Positions 43,601-55,360 of a stretch of 64,000 nucleotides of DNA are shown here, piece after piece. The stretch covers positions 34,865,475 to 34,929,474 of the forward strand of contig JBANSL010000009.1 in NCBI GenBank assembly GCA_037127255.1. The letters are read 5' to 3'. The notes under the pieces were generated by a model, which did not search any database, had not been told where the DNA came from, and saw only the letters and a list, made by a program, of their open reading frames with translations. Origin of the DNA: Persicaria tinctoria (Eukaryota > Streptophyta > Magnoliopsida > Caryophyllales > Polygonaceae). Position 1 is the stretch's first letter. Each line of letters starts with the position of its first letter. Position numbers and translations under genes: made by a program.

Positions 43601-44071
43601 GAGCCCTTGTCGAGGTCGACCAGGCTTGTCGAGATCGACCAGACCCTGTCTTCGTCGACTTCTGAATCTTCGAGCAGACCACCATCAGGACCAGCAGACT
43701 TGTCGAGATCGACTAACCCTAGTCGAGATCGACCAAACACCGTTGTCCCCGATTCCGTTTCTGCAAAGGTGAGTCAAGGTATGGATCTTTCTTCTCCTAT
43801 TTCCATTAAAGATTTATCTATACATGGGAGAGGTCTGCCTTGGTATGTGCGATTGTGCAGGATATCCAATGATGAGCCTAAGGAATATGAAGTTGGAGAC
43901 AAGCTCTATGTCTCTAAATCAAAAGATCATTGGTTTCCCAACAAATTCAACAAGAAGCGGATGGGACCTTTCGTGGTAAACAAGATCCATTCTGGAGGAT
44001 TACAGCTGATAGACAAGAATGGAGTCCTATTTGAAGCCCAAGCTACATGGGCCCTGCAGATGCCACCTTGA
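40649..44071 (+). pseudogene. Element B Gag-protease-integrase C-terminus, three in-frame stops
   Basis: One frame of 1140 codons starts MRRSGQTPEFDALDEPE. The order is: Ala/Glu coiled coil, capsid region (FRWSLAGPILKWLEGL), CCHC knuckle CIECGSQRHTTTEC, linker, TCGA-encoded VDLDK repeats, protease with CDLGASVSIM and IILGRPFLAT, a second long TCGA-encoded stretch of SISS-LVEIDK repeats (43215-43740), and a terminal block (YEVGDKLYVSKSKDHWFPNK, MGPFVVNKI). That block resembles the C-terminal domain of retroviral-type integrases. RT, RNase H and the integrase core are missing. Stops are TGA at 41435-41437 (Trp in element A), TAA at 41819-41821 (Tyr in A) and TAA at 42125-42127 (His in A). Without these the frame runs unbroken. 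The family is therefore a non-autonomous, gag-protease Athila derivative. Confidence 0.88.
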
Positions 44072-45548
44072 GCGTTAATGGAAAGTCGGCCTAGCGACTA
44101 TAAAATCTAGAGCTTGTACATAGACTTTTTAGGACATTTGAGACTTTGTTTTTTGTTTTTGGTTTTGAACACTTTTAAGTTTTGCTATTATGGGTATATG
44201 TCTTCTACTTTTCAGGTCAATGGATAGAACCAAGTCTTACTCGACCAGGAGATGCTCCATTCGAAATTTTGAGGCCCTGCACATCTGTCTTGTGAGTTTC
44301 TTTCTTTACCCTTACCTTATTTTTATACAGTGAGGACACTGTAATGTTTAAGTATGGGGTGGGGGAAGGGCTTACTTTGTGCATATTTGATTTATTTGAC
44401 ATTATTGGTGCCCTATTTCATGGAATTGCTACATGGTTATTTTGGAATGCATTATTGATTTATGTGCTTATATGCATGTTTTCCAAAATTTTGAGAAAAA
44501 TGACCCCCATTGAAATTTTTGAATAATGTCATGGAAGTTTAATATTGAACTCGACGATGCAAAATTGGATTCATTAGAGATATAGCATGAAATTGCCTAG
44601 TAAAGGGAAGTCACAATGAAGTGCATTATTTATTGAAAACCATGAAAGGAGGTAAAATTTGAAGTTGCTTTTGACATGTTGCATGATAAGATGATGGAGG
44701 ACTTTATATTTCCATATAATGCTCATTGTTAAATTCTAGCCTTACCTATGCTTATGCATCACAAAAGCCATATTATGCCTTATTTCATATATTGCTCCAC
44801 ATGATCTAAAAATTGCCATTCTTTACCTTATCCGGGGATTATGTTGAGAATGATGTTACATTATGGAGATTATCATATGGTGTTTATGTTGTGATTATTA
44901 TCATTATTGGAGTTTGGCTGGAAATTGTTTGAAATATATGAAAAATTTAATGAATGAAAGAAAATCCAATCACCTCAGGAGATAAAGGTGGATTGACCTT
45001 GCTCTCTGAGATAATAGTTTGGAGAGATGGGACACATTGTGAGGAGTCCAAAGCACTAAGTATCCGGGGCCATTCATGACACCCATGTTTGCGACTCGCG
45101 AGAAGGCAGTGCTGAGGTTAGAGAGGTAAAAGCATTATTATTGAGAAAAAGCATTATGAAAGGTGATGAATCAAATGGAAGAAGGAATGTGGAAATTCAA
45201 TTTGGAAAATACTCCATTTCCCCGGATCAAAAGCACCACATTGCCAAATATTTGCCCACCTTTAGCCTTTTACCAATCTACTCCTTCATGAGCTTAAATT
45301 AAAGTCTTCTTGATTATTAATGCTTTGTCACGTATGAATGTTTTTGCATAACCCTCCTTTTGTGAGTAGATGTTGCTTTTACATATTTGCACATGCATGA
45401 ATCTGTGACACTAGTACCTTTTCGAGGATGGTAATTGATTGCAGGGGACATATGAGAATGAATCTAAGATGTTGAGAGTTTGAATTCTTCCCATGAATCA
45501 CAATTAAAAGTATTGCTTGAGGACAAGCAAGCTTAAGTATGGGGTGTT
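44072..45548 (+). other. Element B 3' UTR with two polypurine tracts
   Basis: Conserved with element A. It contains the TACAGTGAGGACACTGTA hairpin (44326-44343), an internal TATGGGGTGGGGGAAGGG (about 44353-44370), and the LTR-adjacent TATGGGGTG (about 45537-45546) that is the likely plus-strand primer. No ORF is conserved between the two elements here. Confidence 0.7.
44326..44343 (+). promoter_or_regulatory. Conserved hairpin in element B 3' UTR
   Basis: TACAGTGAGGACACTGTA: 7-bp perfect stem, 4-nt loop. Identical to 11698-11715 on the minus strand of element A. Confidence 0.6.
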
Positions 45549-46336
45549 TGTTATGATAATACAGAATCTGTGTAGTTTACACTTCTTTGCAATATATGGA
45601 GGTCTACACAAGTTTTGGTTATATTTCGCAGAAATCGGACGCACTTTGGAGCTTAAAGGAAACTCATAGAGAAGCTAAGAATGGTGCAGCTAGAGAAAAG
45701 GCCATTTTTCATCATTCTTCGTTCTGAATCAAGCTTTGATGTCTTCATGAGAGTTGTAGCCCTCGGAAAGAGCTTTCCAACGCATGGTCATATGCGTCAA
45801 TCCGACAAACGAGGACTCGGGAAAGTGCGTTTCAAGAACAGAGCAGAAAGCTGAGAAAACTCTACTCGAGATCGACTAGACTCTACTCGATCTCGACGAG
45901 CCCTGGTCGAGCAGACCTGGTCGAGCAGAGCTGATCGAGGACACTGAGTCAGAGACAACCCGACTCCCGGAACCCTACTCGATCTCGAGTACCCCTGGTC
46001 GAGATCGAGTAGACTTCCCGAAGCCGCGTTACTCGGTTTTGACGAATCCTACTCGATGTGGGATTGCTTGGGCGCGAAGATTGCCGATTCTATCCAAATA
46101 CATCATGAAGGAAGAGATCTATCCATTAAAGACATTTAGATATATTTAGATTTAATTTCTTTATTGCTTTTATTTATCATTAAGTATTTAGATATAGTTT
46201 TAGATATAGATAGAGATATTCTTTCCTAGATTAGCTAGGGAAGGAAGCCTATAAATAAACCCCTAGGGGGCTGATTTTCATGGAATTCAAGAAAAGTCGT
46301 CTTAGGGCGCAAGGAGGAGGCGAGAGAGGGGAGAGG

Positions 46337-46389
<53 letters not shown>

Positions 46390-47114
46390 AGGAGGAGGAG
46401 GAGGAGGAAGGAGACGAACGGTTGTAAGTTTTAGTTTATTTTATGTCAAAGTTAATTTCTTTCATCATGTTTGCTTTCTAATTTTCCTTCTTCTAGGGTT
46501 GGGGTGATCCCAACATAGATATGTTTGTTTGATTTATGAATTCATGATTTTGTGTGTGTTTATTATCATCTACCTATGTGCTTAATCCTTTGCGACAGTC
46601 GAGGACAATTCCTTATTTGCAATTATGAAGCGAAAGTGAATTAATTATGAATTTGGATAGTAATTAGGCTTTGCCTGCGAAAGTTGGTTGATCCTAATTA
46701 AGAAAAGGTAGTAACACTTAGGGTTTATGCGAAAGCCTCTATATTCCTATTTGTTAATAACGAAAGTTATTTGATATAAAGCATGCATCTTTATGTGATT
46801 TATGATCTGCGCATATGTTTATTGTTGTGGTGATCCCTAAACTTGGAAGTTTGCATCTTTATTTATTTTATTTCATTATTTTTATCCTGCAAAGTTACCC
46901 GACACCGACCACCTCTTCTTCTATCATTCCCTCGACATCGACCAAGTCTTAGTCGATATCGACAACAACCTCCCCACCTTTTCCCGCTATTCCTGAACCC
47001 CAAAACACACTAAACCTAGAACCGCTGACTTCTCTCCTGAGGACGAACCTGACTCCACTATCCTATAGCGGGGTCTTGACTACAAATGTATTTGGTCGAG
47101 AAACCCTCTCGTCA
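45549..47114 (+). mobile_element. Element B 3' LTR
   Basis: 1566 bp. It begins TGTTATGATAATACAG, having lost about 79 bp found at the start of the 5' LTR, and ends CTCTCGTCA before GCGCT. TATAAATA is at 46250-46257 and (GA)n at 46335-46387. Near-identity with the 5' LTR indicates a recent insertion. Confidence 0.95.
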
Positions 47115-48838
47115 GCGCTCTTGTCAAGGTGTACAGCAGGGTGATCCGCTAGGTCCGCTTTTGTTTGCTTTAGTGTTGCATCCGCTTGTCACCAAAATTA
47201 ATACCACGTGTTCTCTTGATATTAACGCATGGTACTTAGATGATGGTACCCTATAAGGTGACACCAGGGAGGTAGCTAAGGCGCTGGAGATTGTGGTTAG
47301 AGAGGGTCCGAAGTTGGGACTATTCATTAATATTCAGAAAACTGAATTATTTTGGCCAACTAAAGATCCGAGGAGCTTTGAAGTTGGTTTGTTCCCGTCT
47401 GACCTTTCTAGACCCAAATTGGAAGTGAAATTGTTAGGCGGTCCGGCCAGCAACAGTGCTACATTCTGCAATAGCTTCATTATGAAGAGGGTTGACAAAT
47501 CGATAGAAGCTCTTAGGGCTGTTAGGAAGCTAGAAGATCCCCAGTACAAATTGCTCATTCTACGAAATTGTATCGGGGTCTCCAGATTGATGTTTGCTCT
47601 TCAAATGTGCCCCCCTCATGCCCTCCCTGACGCCATAAGGTGCTTTGATGATGAGCTTAAAGCCTCCCTTAAGCAGGCTATTACTGCAGGAGGCCCAGGG
47701 TTTGGTCCGTGGCAGTGGCGTCAAACGACTCTTCCTTTAAAACTTGGTGGGTTTGGGGTGCTATCGGCAGAGGATCTTAGTCATTTTTCTTTCATCGCAT
47801 CTCGTCTCCAAACGGCTGAACTCCAAACATCCATTTTGAGTAAGTCAGTGTCTTCACCTTCTGGACATCTGGACAGTTGCCTTAACAGCGTCCTCACCTA
47901 ATCTCTCTCGAGGTATGTTGACTGTGTTGGTTCGGATATTGATGACTTGTTTGTATCCCCCGCCCCCAAAAAAATAATGCCAGTGTTGGCGGATCGATAC
48001 TTCAAATTCATTGATGACAACTTAGTGTCCACACTCAATCCGACTCCAAGGCAACTGCATGTTTTGCAAGCGGTAAGAGGAGACAGAGCACATGATTTTT
48101 TATTGACAGCTCCCATTGAGGGTCTAGGTCAGAGCATGTCGTCTCGCCAGTTTCGTTCTGTCCTCCAATACCATCTTTTGATCCCTATGTTTAGTGGTTA
48201 TCCGACCCGTCCTAGTTGTGAGCTTGACAGGATGGACCCATTTAGAGATCACGCTCTGCATTGCAATCGAGGCATCGGGACGAAGCACCGACACAACATG
48301 GTTCGAGATGTTTTGGCTGACATTTGTTACAAAGCGGGCATCGCAGTTTAGAAGGAAGCACATACAGGTGTGAGCAATGAAGATGGTATTGAGTTAAGGC
48401 CAGGAGATTTGTTGGTTTATGGGTGAGACAAGGGTAGAGACACTTGTGTGGATGTCGTTGGAGCTTCACCGTTCACAACTAGAGCCAATGATTCCTTTGT
48501 ACCCGGTAAGGCAATCTCTCAAGCCACTGAAAAAAAGGAGAAGAAGAACGCGGATATTTGTGCTGCTAAGGGGTATTGTTTCATGGCATTTGTGTTATCT
48601 ACTTTTGGAGAACTGAGGGGTGATGCTATTGGTTTTCTGAAGCGGGTTCAATTGGTTATGAATAGTCATAGGGCAGGGTCTGATAATGGTGATTTCATAC
48701 TCCGTATTTCATAGAGTTGGTTTTACTATTCAAAAAGGGGTCGGAGCTCAATTTGTTATGAGGCTTCCAACTAAATTTATGTAAATCTTTTTTCATCATA
48801 ATAAAGTCTTTATTATATATATAAAAAAAAATTTAATA

Positions 48839-50098
48839 ACGGAAATTTCACGAGGTACCCCTGAGGTGTCGCTTAATTCACGTGGTGACCAATTATTTTA
48901 CCCCTTTAACGTGGTGCCCCTGAGGTTATAACTTCTTTCACCTCGTGCCCCTATCCCACTTTTTTAACCATTCCGTTAGTTAAAAAAAATCAATTGCCTT
49001 AAAATAAACGAGCAATAGTGACCAATTGACTAGAGCCGGAAGCTCGTAGTTGACTAGAGCCGCAAGCCCATGGCTTTACCGGAGGGAAATGGTCACCGAC
49101 GGAGGAGGAAAACGAAGGGAATACCAAAAACAGGTGAATCTGGATCGGTGAGAACATCAAGGGAAGTAAATTTGTCTAGACAGGAGGGAGGATGGGCGGA
49201 AGATGGGGAACGACGGAGGAGAAGAGGCGGCACGGTGTGCGACGGGGAAACACATGCCGATCTAGGCAAAAGGAAACCAAAAGGGGAGGACCATAGGCTT
49301 ACTAACAGGACTCGGACGCTAAGAAAGGGGTGCCGTTAGCAAAACAGACTTTAAACCCATTAGTGGATGTGACGATGGGAGTAAGGACGATGATGAATAG
49401 TGACCATTTGACCAAATCCGACAAGAAGTGTGACGGATTTGAACAACGAACCAAGGGATCTGAGAGATCCGAGTTTGAGGAGGCCGTCAGTGGTGGATCA
49501 GCGGTTGGCTACACCGAGAAGGATTTGGACAGAGGTTTTGTGGTGGTGGTCGAGCAGTGGTAGTCGGAGGAGCAATGGCCAATGGGTTCCCAGTGGCCAT
49601 TAGCCAAACTGGAAAGCGACCGATCCATCAGTCCGAGCAGATCTGGGTACAAAAGCGCTAGATCTAACTCGAAAACCTTTGGATCTGGAAGAGGGGAGGA
49701 CGAAATGCTTTATTCCAGTGGAGGAGGCTTCGAATGAATCATGGGTAGCCATAGATCTGCAAGGGGACACCATATGCGTTTTTTTTTCCGAATTTAATGT
49801 GGAGGGGAGAAAAAGGAGAGATGAAGATGAGGAGCAGGTGGTCGGAGGGGATGATAAGGTCCGGAGCTCTTAGCTTCACCGGAAATGGAGGCTTCACCGG
49901 AAGTGGAGAAACGGGGGTGTCAATTGATTTTTTTTTCAACTAACGGAATGGTTAAAAAACTAACAGAATGGTTAAAAAATAGGGATAAGGGCACGAGGTG
50001 AAAGGAGTTATAACCTCAGGGGCACCACGTGAAAAGTGTAAAACAATTGGTCACCACGTGAATTAAGCGATATCTTGAGGGTACCTCGTGAAATTTCC

Positions 50099-50100
<2 letters not shown>
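48839..50100. mobile_element. Long-TIR DNA transposon (MULE-like), non-autonomous
   Basis: Left end ACGGAAATTTCACGAGGTAC and right end GTACCTCGTGAAATTTCCGT begin inverted repeats of about 150 bp. The inverted words include CACGTGGTGACCAATT and GGTTATAACT...CACCTCGTG. The 950-bp core is GC-richer and gene-like in composition, with short ORFs on both strands but no recognised domain. It sits at a (TAA)n tract, so the exact duplication cannot be told (TAA or a longer AATAATAA). It may carry a captured gene fragment. No transposase. Confidence 0.7.
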
Positions 50101-50849
<749 letters not shown>

Positions 50850-53800
50850 CACTACAAAAAAAATAATAATTTAGCATCGGCAATTTACCGTGGCGAAAAG
50901 CTGATTTGGGGTGGCAAAACCTATTTAGCCACGGACGTAGCCACGGGAAACTAGGGGTGGCCAAGTCTGCGGTGGCAAAATGTTAATAGCTACGGATGCT
51001 TGTCGTAGCGACCAACCTAGCCACGACATAGCTACGGCTAGGCGACCCCATATGAAAGACTCGACACATTTGCGACGGTAGGTTGCCGTAGCTAAGGTCT
51101 GGGTGGAAAATAAAAAAAAAACAGCTTTTTAACCTGGATTCTTTAGACTCGGGCTAAAAAGTCCAATATTTATAAATATTTTTTTTAAATAATACACACA
51201 ATATACCTATATAATAAATTTTCATTAATTATACAAAATTTACATTTATAATGAAATGTCAAAAAACTAAATAATTTATATAGAATAAAAATACATAATT
51301 ATGCAATATACATATACAATAAAATGTAGAATCATTTTTTCTAAGGCCTATCCAAAGATGAAATAAGCATTGGTTTCTTGTTGTATGCACCTGGAATGTT
51401 GTTTTTCTTCCTGCTTGAGATTTAAGTGAGAACCTCTAGTCATCCTGTATAATAGAGTAGCAGCTCACAGTCAGATCATCCGCCTGAAAGTGATAAATTA
51501 TCTCATTAACTCGACTCTTCTCAAATACAGTAGATACTTGAAGGAGAAAAACTCCAAACTCTATATATTCCTATTATTCTATACTTTGCAACACTAAAAG
51601 CAAGGGAACAAGAATCGAACAGTAGCTATTGAACAAGAATATAAAAGCAAGAATCGATCAGCATCAGGGAACAAAAAGGCACAAGGCGAACAAAGCAATC
51701 GACAAAACACGAACAGCAACAATCGAAAAGGAACAAGAACAGTAGCAATCAAACGAACAACAAAGATTTGAAATCAAACAAAATTCTTGAATATGCAACA
51801 AACAATGAGGTAGTTATAGCATTTGAGGAACCTATTTGAATTTTATTATGTGTAAGGAAGAGATTTAGAACCTGTTTGGTTTACCTTTCAAACTATTTAC
51901 TCAAATTTAGTGCTTAATAGGATCTTAGCTGAAAGATAACACTACTGGCTTTTCAGCTTAAGTTGTAACACTGCAGCTTCTTTTAATTCAAGGACCTGTA
52001 CAAGAAATCAAACTTGAAATGAACAATTTTGTATTAAAGAATCAATGTGTTAGCATCTTACAGCACTAACGGAAAAATCTAAAGTACGGAAGCACTTATG
52101 AGAAAGATGTACTCAAGTAAAGACATTGTATTTGCAGCTAGTATATATAGTATTCATAGATCATACATTCACAAACAACAGTCTATAACATAAGGAAGGC
52201 CTTAAAGATCAGCAGAAATTTGGCAAGAGCAATCAAGGATATAATGGCAAGCATTCCGAACCAATACGCGTTAATTTTGTTTCCTTTTCTCTTATAAGTG
52301 GAATGGTCATCCAAACATTCCCTGATCCGGATGTGATTGGGAACATTAGCCCTAATGAGCTGTTTTTTAAAAGCCTAATGAGAGCGACTTGCTTGATGAT
52401 CTGATGTAATGTGAGACTTAACTTGAACTGTCTAAGAATCAAGGTAAGGAATGAATTGAAGAGCATATCGAAAAACCTAATCTTGTGAGAATATCAGAAG
52501 TCTTACTTGCATCATGTCCTATGATAAATTAGATAAGATCATAAAAATAGAGTGGGATCTGTTTCTTCTCTCTACAATTACTATATTAGATCTCACCGCT
52601 TCAGTTCCATGCATCCTAGCAAATATTCTAACTGTAAAGTAATCACGCGGTTAAGCCAACTAACTGCGGAAGGCACAATCAAGAATAAGACATACCTATA
52701 ACCTTTGGAGACTCATAATAGAGCACCTTTTGCCCTCTGCTTGCACTGTATAGTGTAGAAGCTTTTTTTTTTCTGGCAAGTGAGGATAATTATGTAAGCA
52801 TCAGAATCCACTCATGTGGAATATAGAATATAAAGACCTAATTACCAAAAGACAGAAAGCGACAACATCAATTACATTTCAAGTGCAATATCGATTCCAT
52901 TTCAGCTCCTTTATATTTCCGTCTGGTGCATTTAAAGTGCAATATTGGTTCCATTTCAAGTGCAATATCAAGTGCATTTCAAGCACAATCTGTAACCATT
53001 CTAATTGGCAACATAAATGCTTGACAAGTGTTCTAATCCAAAAAAATATAAAGACTTTATCCTATACACATGTAAGATATAAATAAAACAGGAATTGAAT
53101 TGAATTGAAGAGAGAAAAACATAGCTGTGATTAGGCCACAATGAAGCCCGATGATATCATTCAACAAATTCGAAGCAGACAGTGAAGACAAGCCTGAAAT
53201 TAAGAATATCAAATTCAAAATTGAAACCAACTCCAAACCAGAAACCATACAAGGAAGAAGGGGTGGTAAGTAAATCCAATCAAAACCATAAAAACAAACT
53301 AAGACATACCGAATGTAGGCTAAATTCAAACTTTACTGCAAATAATATATACTGTATTAATTTCTTTCTCCAACCAAGATCTTATCATTGATACGTAAGT
53401 CATATGAATATCAACCAAATCTGCCCCTTAAACACCCATATATGGTCAAATCCCAACGAAACTAAACAAACCATTAAGATTTGATTATGCACTAATGACA
53501 TATGGATGTTCAATTGAAATTCCAGTTTCTAAATCAACTCACAAGATGCAAAATCACTTTTGCGGGGTGAACATATCAAGTTGCTTATTTAGTTAAAAAT
53601 ATGAGCCAGTTATTTGCATTCTCTTTCTTCGATAATAAAGGACCCCAAGGTAGAGTGCAACAAAGGGAAATAAAATATCTAAAGAGTTACTTACCTTCAA
53701 GGAAACTTTGAAAGTGTTCTTATAGAACTTAGACGAGCCAAGTAATTTCTCTCAGCAAAATCATGCAAAGACTTGGTGCTCGGGCACCATTAGGTTCATG

Positions 53801-55307
53801 CATTTCATTTTCTTCCTTCAACAATTTTCGATGCTCAGCAGCATTCTGGAAAATAACAAAGGATATTACATTTAGGAATCACTGAATCAGGAGTAATGAA
53901 GGTTCATCGAGGTTAGAAAGCAGACGATAGTAAAACATATATCAACATATTTTACAGGACAGAAATTCAGAAAATTGACAAGAAAAAAGGTGAGATTAAG
54001 AGATGAAATTCTGCTAGGATAAATTTGGAAAAGGAGAGGTAAACCTATTTTTTCCCTTGGTAGATTTCACCATTATTGATTCCCTAAGCACTTGAAATAT
54101 CGAATGTCCAAAGTTACGATACTTTTCAAAGCATAATATAAAACTTTTATATTTCTATTCCTTGGCACTATGTTTTATTGTATAAGGAGTACAAATATTT
54201 TTAAATGCATTGGAGTACCCTTCTTTCTCACAGCTTAATATTCTAACACAACAATGTGAAAACTCACAATGATATCAAATAAAACCTATTCAACAGGAAT
54301 TATTTCAATTCTTAATAAAACATAAATCATAAAAACCAAAAGACATCTTACCGCCATTAGTTTGACAAGCTAAAAACTGCTCCCGAGTCATGACAAACTA
54401 CGATTCTAGAGGCCACTATCCCCAAACGAAAAAAATAGGCAAGTTATAGATGGATGTATTGAGTCTCCAAATTAAAACAAACTAAGATTCCATTTCAAAC
54501 CCTAATTCGGCTGTCGCTCTTTCCAATTCCCTATTTCCCCAAATCAAACCCTAACCATACACTAATCAAGCTCCTAAATTGAAAAGAAAGGGATTTAACG
54601 AGGTTACCTCAAAATATAGTTGGAGAGAATACCGGAGATCTGAGGAAGAGAGATGAACATTCCCTATTCTCGCGCGTGAACCAGCAGCACAAGGAGGTAG
54701 CCACGTCGAGTTGAGACACACTCAGGCGGAATCAAGGCGAGCTCCTCATCGTGAGCTCTGACACAGGTGGAATCGAAGGTCGACGGTGATGAAGCGAACG
54801 GTGAATCCCTCTCTCTCCTTTGTCGGCGTCAATCCATTGATAACTGGTTGGTTCTAGGTTGACAACTCCAGATCTGAATGAAGGAGTTTCGGTTCGCCTA
54901 TTTGATGGCAACCTGAGAAGATGAATGAGAACGAAGGTGAGCGTGTGAGAAGAGAGAGAGAGAGGTTTGCAGATGCAGTAGATCTGAGAGAAATGGGATG
55001 AGCAATAGATCGAATATATACATTAGCGTTACAAGTGTGTCATCGGGTGGGTCTTTTATTTTAAGTTTAGTTTTCTCTTTTTTTTTTTTTTTTAAAAAAA
55101 GTCAGATATGTTTGCCACGGTAATCCCTTCCCATGGCAAATTTTGCTCAATTATGACAAAAATTAGCCACGGAGACACATTGCCGTTGCAAATCTCAACT
55201 ACTTCATGTTAACCGTAGCTTTGCCGTGGCAATTATTGTCTTATTGGCCACGGCAAATCCATGCCGTTGCTACCAGGGGTGGCAAAATTGTTTTTTTTTT
55301 TGTAGTG
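50850..55307. mobile_element. CACTA (En/Spm) transposon, non-autonomous
   Basis: 4458 bp starting CACTACAAAAA and ending TTTTTGTAGTG, flanked by AAT on both sides (50847-50849, 55308-55310). Subterminal regions (50880-51070 and 55110-55290) hold many copies of GCCACGG/CCGTGGC and related words in both orientations, as expected for transposase-binding arrays. No TNP2/TNPD-type transposase frame is seen, so it depends on another element. The interior has exon-like islands on the minus strand. Confidence 0.92.
53695..53845 (-). ncRNA. Internal exon of a spliced transcript inside the CACTA element (predicted)
   Basis: Minus-strand acceptor TTATTTTCCAG|AATGC and donor CTTGAAG|GTAAGTAAC frame a 151-nt exon. 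A likely first exon on the same strand ends at GAG|GTAACC (54608) and begins in the GC-richer region near 55000. The one open frame in the exon (EHRKLLKEENEMHEPNGARA) ends at a stop before the donor. The transcript may therefore be non-coding or encode only a short peptide. Predicted from splice signals only. Confidence 0.35.
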
Positions 55308-55310
55308 AAT

Positions 55311-55316
55311 AAAAGT

Positions 55317-55358
<42 letters not shown>
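55311..55358. repeat. (TAA)n tail of retroelement copy 3/array end
   Basis: AAAGTTATAATAATAA... tract that follows the CACTA element and adjoins ACAGTAA (55359-55365), the mate of 36133-36139. Confidence 0.85.

Positions 55359-55360
<2 letters not shown>

Larger units (their letters stand above)
37329..48780 (+). pseudogene. Zinc finger - reverse transcriptase - PD-(D/E)XK nuclease polyprotein (copy 2)
   Basis: From the N-terminus, a C-x7-C...H-x3-H finger (HCPFRGSEGC, NHLSRH) and WLCDIC. RT follows with CKRKMGDGHYAAAIKVL, FPKGTSYGKVGLRAQHL, LLKPGGGVRPIAIGSIWRR, the catalytic VDFSNAFNLIDR (38784-38819), QGVQQGDPLGPLLF (from 47125) and YLDD (47233-47244). Next are a Cys/His knuckle (CELDRMDPFRDHALHC) with KHRHN, RPGD (48397-48408), DTCVDVVG and a Lys-rich helix. 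It is disabled by a TAG at 37853-37855, frameshifts near 37590, 38775 and 38870, and later stops including TAA after YLDDGTL and stops near 48351 and 48423. The layout (finger, RT, knuckle, C-terminal restriction-like nuclease) is that of R2/R4/Dong-type elements, whereas typical plant LINEs (L1, RTE) have an N-terminal APE nuclease. I recall close relatives annotated as reverse transcriptase proteins in Asteraceae genomes. Confidence 0.78.
36771..48838 (+). mobile_element. Non-LTR retroelement copy 2, near full length, split by element B
   Basis: It starts with a GC-rich 5' UTR (GGCGATCAGGCGACCGAGCG) right after the TAA tail of copy 1. It carries the zinc-finger, RT and nuclease coding regions and ends with an AT-rich tail at (TAA)n. 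Element B (38921-47114) and its GCGCT duplication are inserted within the RT. Without it the element is about 3.9 kb. The coding part is described in the next entry. Confidence 0.75.

Noticed and set aside
49070..49563. ORFs in the core of the long-TIR element
   Set aside because: Polar, low-complexity peptides without any recognised domain. Kept only as possible captured sequence.
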